Assembly: GCF_002934265.1 (NCBI RefSeq)
Contig: NZ_PTIX01000008.1
Span: 186,001-250,000 of the forward strand
Direction of reading: 5' to 3'
DNA from: Actinokineospora auranticolor
GTDB taxonomy: Bacteria > Actinomycetota > Actinomycetes > Mycobacteriales > Pseudonocardiaceae
DNA length: 64,000 nt
The first letter of the stretch is position 1; each line of letters opens with the position of its first letter. The position numbers were made by a program, and so were the translations under genes. Shown here piece by piece: positions 57,607-64,000 of the stretch. Below the pieces are notes generated by a model that was not told the origin of the DNA, did not search any database, and saw only the letters and a list, made by a program, of their open reading frames with translations.

Positions 57607-58272
57607 GACCCCTCCGGTCCACCGGCTCCCGAGACTGTTCGCTGTGCGAGCAAGCTATCCGCGATGGTAGCTCTCCGTGATCGGGTCGTCGAGGGCTCAC
57701 CGGTTCGGCCGGGGCCGGTCCGATGCGCGGGTTGCCGGTTTGTTACGTCCGGAATGTGACCCCAATGCGATTCCGGACGGACCCCGGTCGACATTTCGGC
57801 AGGAATCGCGGCGCGCCGGGGAAATAGTTGATGAATCCACGAAGGACAGTGGGCGGCGGGTATGCGGCGACTGGTGAGCGTGACTCAACTAGTCCGTCCG
57901 GACCACCCGAATGTCCGAAGAACGATCACTCTAGCGGGGAGCGCTACCATCCCCGCCGGCCGTAGGGGTGTGTCAGTCCACACTGTCGTGTTGTATGGGA
58001 TTGCGCCGATCGAGTGATCAGTGCGCACGGGGTATCCCCCCGGTCGGATATTCCCCCCTATCCTGCGCGGCGCACATCCTTGGAAAAGAAGTGGGGAACG
58101 TGAGTCGACCCGACCACCGACGGGCCACGGTGGCCCGTGAGTGGACCCAGCGCAGTTGTCCGACCGACTCCGCGCGCGTCCGGCGGCGCCGCGACGCGTT
58201 CGCGCCGAGCGGTTCGGACACGCTACGCATAGTGTCGGCCGCAGGCGCCGGACCCGATCTGGAGGGATCAGG
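57607..58272. other. Intergenic region upstream of the GPP34 gene
   Basis: No supportable gene. A GTG near 58100 opens a frame of 62 codons with Arg-rich sequence, no family resemblance and its end inside the start of the GPP34 gene. CATAGT near 58227 could be a -10 box for the GPP34 operon, but no convincing -35 was found. Confidence 0.4.
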
Positions 58273-58950
58273 GTGCCCGAGATAACCGCCGCGTCCGGGC
58301 GAGGGTCCCGGGCGCCGCAGCTGCTGGCGGACGAGTTCTACCTGTCCGGTCTGGACGACATGACCGGTGAGCAGCGGCTGCAGCCGCACGCCCTGGCCGT
58401 CGGCCTGGCCGCCGCCGTGCTCGGCGAGCTGCTGCTGGCCGACCGCATGGTCATCGACGGCGGTCGGCTGCGCCCGTTCGACGAGCCGTGCGCCGACGAG
58501 CTGCAGGAGCGGGTCCGCCAGTGGATCCGCAAGGATGACTCGGTCGTGCTGGCCAAGGACTGGATCCGGGTGCTGGTCGCCCGCCAGGTCGCGGACCTGG
58601 TGCGGCACCGCATGCACGCCGCGGGCAAGGTCGTGCGCACCACCCGGCGCAGGCTGCTGCGCAAACCGCTCGAACTCTACGTCCCGCCGTCGCTGAGCAC
58701 CGCGGTCGCGGCGGGCGTGCGCATCGCGGGCAACCTCGGCGTCCCGCGCGACCTGTCGCCCACCGACCTGCTGCTGGCGGGTCTGCTGCGCGCGACCGGC
58801 CGCGACCGCGACGTGCTGAGCCACTGCGAACCGACCGTCCACGACGAACTCACCGCGCAGCTGCGCCGCAACGTGGGTCCGAGTGGCACGCAACTGCTCG
58901 AACACGCCACCGAGGTCTTGGTGACCGAGGCGGTAACACCGCAGTTCTGA
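58273..58950 (+). CDS. GPP34 (GOLPH3/VPS74-like) family protein
   Basis: 225 residues from GTG 58273 with GGAGGG 7 bases upstream. Starts PQLLADEFYLSGLDDMTGEQ and has GLAAAVLGELLLADRMVIDG, then VLSHCEPTVHDELTAQLRRN, the typical GPP34 helical repeats. In eukaryotes the family binds phosphatidylinositol-4-phosphate; in actinomycetes its role is unknown, and the basic central part (RHRMHAAGKVVRTTRRRLLR) fits binding to anionic membranes. First gene of an operon with a permease (31 bases on) and a GNAT. Confidence 0.88.
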   Translation: MPEITAASGRGSRAPQLLADEFYLSGLDDMTGEQRLQPHALAVGLAAAVLGELLLADRMVIDGGRLRPFDEPCADELQERVRQWIRKDDSVVLAKDWIRVLVARQVADLVRHRMHAAGKVVRTTRRRLLRKPLELYVPPSLSTAVAAGVRIAGNLGVPRDLSPTDLLLAGLLRATGRDRDVLSHCEPTVHDELTAQLRRNVGPSGTQLLEHATEVLVTEAVTPQF

Positions 58951-58981
58951 CCGGTTTCCCAACCCGCAAGAAGGAGTATCC

Positions 58982-60451
58982 GTGCCCACATCCGCCGCGC
59001 AGACCCTCGCCGGGCAGCGCGTGTCCACAGCGGGCGTGGTGTTCTTCACCGCGTCCGCCGCCACGCCGCTCACGGTGTGCGCCGCCATCGTGACCACCGG
59101 CTTCGCCGCGACCGGCAAGCTGGGCCTGCCGATAGCCTTCGTGGTCATAGCCGCGGTGCTGGCGGTGTTCAGCGTCGGCTACGTGGCGATGGCCCGGCGG
59201 GTGCCGAACGCGGGTGCCTTCTACACCTACATCAGCGTCGGCTTAGGGAGGCCCGCGGGAGTGGGCGCGTCGTGGGTCGCGATGCTCGCGTACAACACGC
59301 TCCAGGTGGGACTCTACGGCGCGTTCGGGCCGGTGCTGCAACCGTTGCTGCAGCGCTGGTTCGGCTGGGACGTGCCGTGGTGGGTGCTGTCGCTGGCCGC
59401 GTGGGTGGTCGTCGGCGTGCTCGGCCTGCGCCGCATCCGCAACTCCGCGCGGGTGCTGCTGGTGCTGCTCGCCGCCGAGATCGCCGTGCTGCTGATGTAC
59501 GCCTTCGCCAACCTCGCCAACCCGGCCCCGGCGGGCCTGGGCATCGACGGCCTCGCCTTCGGCGACCTGCTCGGTGACGCGTTCGGCCCGCTGCTGGGCC
59601 TGGCCGTGCTCGGCTACGTCGGGTTCGAGCAGAGCGCGGTCTTCTCCGAGCAGGCCAGCACCGGGGCGGTCCGCCGCGCCACCGTGATCTGCATCGTCGG
59701 CCTCGGCGCGCTGTACACCTTCTCGTCGTGGACGACCATCCAGGCCGCGGGCGCGGCGGACGTGGTCGCCATGGCGGGCAACAGCCCCGAGGGCCTGCTG
59801 TTCACCCTGGCCGAGCAGAACCTGGGGCCGTGGGCGGCCGACATCGGGCGCGCGCTGCTGGTGACCAGCCTGCTCGCCGCCATGATCAGCTTCCACGCCA
59901 CCTGCGCCCGCTACACCTTCGCCCTCGGCCGCGACGGCGTGCTGCCCGGCGCGCTCGGCCGCACCACCCCGCGCACCGGCCAGCCCGGCCCGGCGTCGAT
60001 CCTGCAGAGCTCGCTCGGCCTGGTGACCATCATCGTGTACGCGATCGGCGGCTGGGACCCGTTCGTGAACCTGTTCTACGTCGCGGGCACGGCGGGCGCA
60101 CTGGGCGTGCTGATCCTGTTGTCCGGCACGGCTTTCGCCACGGTGTTCTTCCTCCGCCGCGACGACGAGGAGGAGACGCGGCCGATCCACCGCGTCGCCC
60201 CGCCGATCGCCGCGCTGGCGGTGACCGCGATCCTGGCGCTCGTCGTCATCAACTTCTCGCTGCTGCTCGGGTTCGGCCCGGACACACCACTGCGGTGGAT
60301 CATCCCGGTGGTGTTCGCGGGAGTCGCGGTCGCGGGCACGCTCTACGGCTTCGTGCTCCGCGGCACCCGCCCGCACATCTACCGGGCCATCGGCCAGGGC
60401 GCCGCTCGACCCGCGAGCACCAGCGCCCCGCGCCCGGTGGGTGTCCGATGA
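58982..60451 (+). CDS. APC-family amino acid permease
   Basis: 489 residues from GTG 58982 (AGGAG 6 bases upstream). About 12 transmembrane segments, with the APC start VVFFTASAATPLTVCAAIVT and the motif RRVPNAGAFYTYISVGLGRP after TM2. Further landmarks are LGYVGFEQSAVFSEQA and ISFHATCARYTFALGRDGVL. These features place it in the amino acid-polyamine-organocation superfamily; the substrate cannot be told. Overlaps the next gene by ATGA. Confidence 0.92.
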   Translation: MPTSAAQTLAGQRVSTAGVVFFTASAATPLTVCAAIVTTGFAATGKLGLPIAFVVIAAVLAVFSVGYVAMARRVPNAGAFYTYISVGLGRPAGVGASWVAMLAYNTLQVGLYGAFGPVLQPLLQRWFGWDVPWWVLSLAAWVVVGVLGLRRIRNSARVLLVLLAAEIAVLLMYAFANLANPAPAGLGIDGLAFGDLLGDAFGPLLGLAVLGYVGFEQSAVFSEQASTGAVRRATVICIVGLGALYTFSSWTTIQAAGAADVVAMAGNSPEGLLFTLAEQNLGPWAADIGRALLVTSLLAAMISFHATCARYTFALGRDGVLPGALGRTTPRTGQPGPASILQSSLGLVTIIVYAIGGWDPFVNLFYVAGTAGALGVLILLSGTAFATVFFLRRDDEEETRPIHRVAPPIAALAVTAILALVVINFSLLLGFGPDTPLRWIIPVVFAGVAVAGTLYGFVLRGTRPHIYRAIGQGAARPASTSAPRPVGVR

Positions 60452-61035
60452 CGACGTCGACGATCACCCGGGCCACCGCGGCGGAGATCCCGCTCTGCGC
60501 GCACCTCGTGGCCAAGTCCTTCGAGGCGCTGCCGCAGACGGTCTGGCTGATCGACAAGCCCGCGGCGCGGCTCCCGGCGCTGACGGCGAGTTTCACGATC
60601 CTGGTGGAACACGCCCTGGAACACGGCCGCGTCGACCTGATCTCCGACCAGGCGGTCGCGGTGTGGTTCCACCGCGACCGCGAGGTCCCGGAACCCCGTG
60701 ACTACGAGGCGCGCGTCGCCGCGGGCACGGGGGAGTACGCGTCGCGGTTCCAGTTGCTGGACGAGGCTTTCGAGTCCCACCACCCGGCGGCGCCGCACCA
60801 CCACCTGGCGCTGCTGGCCGTCCACCCGGAACACCAGAACAAGGGGCTGGGCGGGGCGTTGCTGGCGGACTACCACGCCCGGCTGGACCGGGAGGGGACC
60901 GCCGCGTTCCTGGAGGCGAGCACGCTCGCCAGCTCCCGCCTGTACCAGCGCTACGGCTACCGGCCGCTCGGCGAACCGTACAACCTCCCCGACGGCCCGG
61001 CGATGTACCCGCTCTGGCGCGAACCCGCCGCGTAA
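60448..61035 (+). CDS. GNAT-family N-acetyltransferase
   Basis: 195 residues from ATG 60448 (ATGA overlap with the permease stop). GNAT features: ITRATAAEIPLCAHLVAKSF, acetyl-CoA site LLAVHPEHQNKGLGGALLAD (V-x-P-x-x-Q-x-x-G-x-G type), and YQRYGYRPLGEPYNLPDGP. Coupling with the permease suggests that it modifies the imported amine or amino acid, or its product; this is inference. Confidence 0.9.
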   Translation: MTTSTITRATAAEIPLCAHLVAKSFEALPQTVWLIDKPAARLPALTASFTILVEHALEHGRVDLISDQAVAVWFHRDREVPEPRDYEARVAAGTGEYASRFQLLDEAFESHHPAAPHHHLALLAVHPEHQNKGLGGALLADYHARLDREGTAAFLEASTLASSRLYQRYGYRPLGEPYNLPDGPAMYPLWREPAA

Positions 61036-61086
61036 GGCCCGTTCGTCGCGTGCCCGGTTCCACCCAGGAGCCGGGCACGCGCCCGT

Positions 61087-61665
61087 CTACGCCGGGGTGT
61101 CGGCGAGCCGGGCGTCGAGGAAGTCGAGCCGCTCCTCGCGCCAGCTCGGGGGGATGCGGCCGCTGGCGGACAGGACCGCCATGCCGTGCAACGCGCTCCA
61201 GACGACCTCGGCGTGCAGCTCGCGCCGCTCGTTGTCCGCGCGGTAGCAGGCGACGAACTCGTCGAAGCACGCCCGTAGCGGGGGCGGGGTGTCGGCGCTC
61301 GCGAACTTCAGGTCGGTGGGCAGGGTGAACATGGCCTGGTACAGCGCGGGCCGCGCGGTCGCGAAGTCCAGGTAGGCACCGCAGACGGCGCGCAGGGCCG
61401 ACCCGGGCTCGGCCGCGCCCTGCCGCGCGTCGCGCAGGTGAGTGGCCAGCTCGCCGAACCCGTCCAGCGCGACGGCGCCGACGATGGCGTCCTTGCCGTC
61501 GAAGTGGCTGTACAGCACCGGCTGGCTGTACTCGACGCGTTCGGCCAGGCGCCGGGTCGTCACCGCGTCCCAGCCCTCGGCCTCCGCCAGCTCGCGCGCG
61601 GCCGTGATGATCAGCCGGTGGCGGTGGGCGCGGTCCCGCTCGCGGCGCTCGCTGGTGGCGGACAT
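61087..61665 (-). CDS. TetR-family transcriptional regulator
   Basis: 192 residues from ATG 61665. HTH region: LIITAARELAEAEGWDAVTT, RRLAERVEYSQPVLYSHFDG with KDAIVGAV following. The C-terminal ligand domain (CGAYLDFATARPALYQAMFT; WSALHGMAVLSASGRIPPSW) fits the TetR_C WHG subgroup. It is divergent from the DUF4267 gene, and the space between holds a CTAG-rich repeat that is probably its operator, so it likely represses itself and that gene. Confidence 0.93.
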   Translation of the reverse strand: MSATSERRERDRAHRHRLIITAARELAEAEGWDAVTTRRLAERVEYSQPVLYSHFDGKDAIVGAVALDGFGELATHLRDARQGAAEPGSALRAVCGAYLDFATARPALYQAMFTLPTDLKFASADTPPPLRACFDEFVACYRADNERRELHAEVVWSALHGMAVLSASGRIPPSWREERLDFLDARLADTPA

Positions 61666-61676
61666 GAACCCAGTAT

Positions 61677-61737
61677 AGCGGTGCTAGACATCCTGTCGCT
61701 GATAGGCTAGCGTCGATACTGTTGCTAGCGCCGCTAG
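61677..61737. promoter_or_regulatory. Probable TetR operator region, four CTAG cores
   Basis: Between the divergent TetR and DUF4267 genes, CTAG occurs at 61684, 61707, 61725 and 61734. GCTAGCG is repeated at 61706-61712 and 61724-61730. AGCGGTGCTAG (61677-61687) and CTAGCGCCGCT (61725-61735) form an inverted repeat with one mismatch. CTAG is rare in high-GC actinomycete DNA, which makes four in 54 bases notable. Confidence 0.55.
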
Positions 61738-61772
61738 ATTCCGGCGGCGTCCGCCGGAGGGAGGAACCACCC

Positions 61773-62150
61773 GTGGTCACGACCATCGCCAGTGTGCTCG
61801 CCGGACTGATCGGTGTCGGCATCATCGTCATCGGCGTGCTCGCCCTGCGGGCACCGCGGGCCGCGGCGGGCTTCGGCATCCCCGACACCCCGGTCGACGA
61901 CCCGGTGTTCCGGGCGTGGTTGTCCGTCAAGGCCGTGCGCGACCTGGCCGCCGGGGTCTTCGTCTTCGTCCTGCTGATCGCGGCGACACCCCAGGTGCTG
62001 GGTTGGTTCATGCTGGCGGCCGCGGGGATTCCCGTCGGCGACATGCTGATCGTGTTGCGCAGCAAAGGACCGCGTTCGGCCGCGTTCGGCGTGCACGGCG
62101 CCACCGCCGCGGTGATGCTGGTGATCAGCGTGCTCTTGCTTGTCGCGTAA
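61773..62150 (+). CDS. DUF4267 membrane protein
   Basis: 125 residues from GTG 61773 with GGAGGGAGGA upstream. Four hydrophobic segments (VLAGLIGVGIIVIGVLAL; AAGVFVFVLLIAATPQVLG; WFMLAAAGIPVGDMLIVL; AVMLVISVLLLVA) and the loop FGIPDTPVDDPVFRAWLSVK are characteristic of DUF4267. Such genes are regularly next to TetR regulators. Function unknown. A perfect hairpin terminator follows. Confidence 0.85.
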   Translation: MVTTIASVLAGLIGVGIIVIGVLALRAPRAAAGFGIPDTPVDDPVFRAWLSVKAVRDLAAGVFVFVLLIAATPQVLGWFMLAAAGIPVGDMLIVLRSKGPRSAAFGVHGATAAVMLVISVLLLVA

Positions 62151-62164
62151 CGACCTCCCCGAAA

Positions 62165-62210
62165 CGACCGCGGGGTGGACGCTTCCGGAGAAGCGTCCAC
62201 CCCGCGGTCG
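62165..62210. terminator. Perfect 21-bp bidirectional hairpin
   Basis: Arms 62165-62185 and 62190-62210 are exact complements around the tetraloop CGGA, between the stop of the DUF4267 gene and the stop of the convergent chemoreceptor gene. Confidence 0.85.
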
Positions 62211-62241
62211 GTCGTGTTGTCTACGGTTGTCCAACCCTGTC

Positions 62242-63837
62242 TCAGTAGTGGAACCTGGTGATCAGGTCCTGGAGCTTGCCGCTGAGTCGGGCGAGTTCCA
62301 CGGTGGTCTGCTCGGCCTCGCTGACGCCGCGGGAGGTGTCGCCCGCCGCGGTCGCCACCTCGGTGATGGCCGAGGCGATCGAGTTGCTGCCGCTGGCCGC
62401 CTCGGCGACGCTGCGGCTGACCTCGTCGGAGGTGGCGGACTGCTCCTCCACCGACGCCGCGATGGCGGACTGGAACTGGTTGACGCGCTCGATGACCTGG
62501 ACGATCTGGCCGATGGCGGAGACCGCGGCCTCGGTGTCGGTCTGGATCGCGGCCACGCGGCGGCCGATGTCCTCGGTGGCGTTGGCGGTCTCCTGGGCGA
62601 GGTCCTTGACCTCACCGGCGACGACGGCGAAGCCCTTGCCCGCGTCACCGGCCCGAGCGGCCTCGATGGTCGCGTTCAGCGCCAGCAGGTTGGTCTGCTC
62701 GGCGATCGAGCGGATGGTCTTGAGCACGTCGCCGATCTCGGCGGAGGACGAGCCGAGGCGGGTGATGATGTCGTTGGTGTGCTGCGCGGTCGCGGTGGCC
62801 TCGGCGCCGACCTTGGCCGCCTCGGAGGTGTTCTGCGCGATCTCGCGGATCGACGCGCCGAGCTGGTCGGCGGCGGCGGAGACGGTGCCGACGCTGTCGG
62901 AGACCCGGGCGGCGGCGCTGGAGACCTCGCCCGCCTGGCGGGAGGTGGAGCCCGCCGCGCCGGACACGCGGTCGTTGGTGGCGGTCAGCTTGTCCGCCGA
63001 CCCGGCCAGGCCGGAGGCCGACTCGGCCACGCCCGACACCACGGTGCGGATCTGGTCCACGGCGTTCTGCAGCGCCTCGCCCATCTGACCGATCTCGTCG
63101 CCGGTCTGGATGTCGACCTTCTGGGTGAGGTCGCCCGCGGCCACGCGGTCGGCGAAGTCCTGCAGCTTGCGCACCGGGCGGCGGATGCTGCGGGTCAGCG
63201 CCCAGCCCAGGCCCAGGGCCAGCAGCACGGCGATGGCGATGACGACGACGGTCAGCCAGATCGAGGTGGTGGTCGCGTCGGCGATGGCCTGGCGCTGGGT
63301 GGCGCCGTAGTCGACCAGGCTCGTGGTCAGCTTGGCGAAGCCCTCGTTGACCTTCGGCAGGTTCGCCTGCGCGGCGGCGTTGTACTTCTGCTCGTTGACG
63401 GTGTCACCGGCGGCGGTGGCCGCGCGGCGGGCCTTGTGCGAGGTCCAGAAGGTGTCGCGGTCGGCCATCAGCTGGGTCAGCGCGGGCTGCAGGCTGTCCG
63501 GGATCGAGGTCTTCAGCTTGGCGAAGCCCGCGTCGGCGGCGGCGATGTAGGAGTCGCGGCCCTTGGTCAGGCTGGCCTGGGCCTGCGGGTCCTTCACGGT
63601 CTCGAGCACGATGTCGGTCAGCAGCGCGGTCAGGTTCGCGGTCTCGGCTGCCTTCACGTCCACCAGCGGCGTGACGGTGTCCTCGGCGATCGACGTCGCG
63701 CGGTCCCGCTGGTCGACCTGCTGGACGAGGCTGAACACCCCGAGGCCGATCACCACGACGGCCAACGCGAGGAACGCGCTGAACACCCGGGTACGCAGAC
63801 TGCGGGTCAGCGGATTGCGTGACAGAGAACTGGCCAT
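62242..63837 (-). CDS. Methyl-accepting chemotaxis-type sensory protein
   Basis: 531 residues from ATG 63837 (AGGAG 8 bases upstream; the frame extends 12 codons further without a site). TM1 ([20 protein letters not shown], about 18-38), a four-helix-bundle sensor (about 40-185), TM2 ([20 protein letters not shown], about 190-210), HAMP ([20 protein letters not shown]) and a cytoplasmic signalling helix pair. The conserved tip is [18 protein letters not shown], then [15 protein letters not shown]. Most actinomycetes of this type are non-motile or have uncommon motility, so the partner CheA/CheW system may serve another output; no che gene is in the window. Confidence 0.93.
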   Translation of the reverse strand: MASSLSRNPLTRSLRTRVFSAFLALAVVVIGLGVFSLVQQVDQRDRATSIAEDTVTPLVDVKAAETANLTALLTDIVLETVKDPQAQASLTKGRDSYIAAADAGFAKLKTSIPDSLQPALTQLMADRDTFWTSHKARRAATAAGDTVNEQKYNAAAQANLPKVNEGFAKLTTSLVDYGATQRQAIADATTTSIWLTVVVIAIAVLLALGLGWALTRSIRRPVRKLQDFADRVAAGDLTQKVDIQTGDEIGQMGEALQNAVDQIRTVVSGVAESASGLAGSADKLTATNDRVSGAAGSTSRQAGEVSSAAARVSDSVGTVSAAADQLGASIREIAQNTSEAAKVGAEATATAQHTNDIITRLGSSSAEIGDVLKTIRSIAEQTNLLALNATIEAARAGDAGKGFAVVAGEVKDLAQETANATEDIGRRVAAIQTDTEAAVSAIGQIVQVIERVNQFQSAIAASVEEQSATSDEVSRSVAEAASGSNSIASAITEVATAAGDTSRGVSEAEQTTVELARLSGKLQDLITRFHY

Positions 63838-64000
63838 GCGAAGCACTCCTGTCCGTTGCGCGGGGGTCACCACGCCCTATCGGCCCGCATCGCCACACGA
63901 TGGAGCCACCGCGCCTGTCATCGGCACGGGCGCGGGAGCCTGAAGGAGTTCTGCCAGATCAGTGGTAATCGGGGTCACAAGGGTGATGGCGTACGTGCGT

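Noticed and set aside
62140..63822. 560-codon plus-strand frame opposite the chemoreceptor
   Set aside because: Gly/Val/Asp-rich mirror of the periodic MCP gene; the minus-strand gene has all the family motifs.

Overview
The window is very GC-rich DNA with GTG starts, 4-base ATGA/GTGA gene overlaps, Tat-type and Ala-rich signal peptides, and SARP/BTAD, XRE and SpoIIE-type regulators. Together these indicate a filamentous actinomycete. A Pseudonocardiales member (Saccharothrix, Actinosynnema or Lentzea type) is my inference from gene content, not a proven placement.

Left end (1-13.3 kb, minus strand): part of a hybrid polyketide/non-ribosomal peptide cluster, transcribed leftward. Order: an L-proline 3-hydroxylase, a 2632-residue PKS with no acyltransferase domain (trans-AT type; DH-ACP-ACP-DH-KS-KR-ACP-KS0-PCP), and an NRPS (C-A-PCP-C..., cut by the window edge). 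The NRPS adenylation domain carries the serine code. The PKS ends in a non-elongating KS0 plus carrier protein, the usual hand-over to an NRPS.

13.3-28.6 kb: a patchwork of accessory genes and debris. It holds a gene-free or decayed stretch (13.3-15.4 kb), a broken PAS-SpoIIE-HATPase-STAS regulator divergent from an AraC protein with a STAS-like N-terminus, fragments of a PIN toxin and of a tyrosine recombinase, and a Tat-exported alpha/beta-hydrolase whose nucleophile is Ala. Small secreted proteins, a HAF-repeat exoprotein, a GNAT, an AraC regulator, a membrane XRE protein with a lectin-like exodomain and a LamG protein follow.

28.6-54.8 kb (minus strand): a complete extracellular-type contractile injection system (eCIS), transcribed from about 54.8 kb leftward as an almost gapless coupled operon. 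Order: cap/terminator (DUF4255), an accessory beta protein, large sheath, tube, second sheath, second tube-like protein, small protein, LysM hub protein, gpD-like hub, gpV-like spike, gp25, two baseplate J-like proteins, and tail protein I with a propeller. Then come three paralogous 'GQ.L...D...GL' proteins, a 174-residue protein, a probable tape-measure protein, the AAA+ ATPase, a 98-residue protein, and after a gap a two-helix membrane protein and an unrecognised 381-residue protein. A 16-bp perfect inverted repeat lies in the intergenic region in front of the operon. A 65-residue protein and a BTAD (SARP-like) regulator are divergent from it and are the obvious candidate regulators.

56-64 kb: two frameshifted pseudogenes (a secreted protein, and a nitroreductase-like/hemerythrin fusion), a GPP34-APC permease-GNAT operon, a divergent TetR/DUF4267 pair with a CTAG-rich operator, a perfect 21-bp bidirectional terminator and a methyl-accepting chemotaxis-type receptor.
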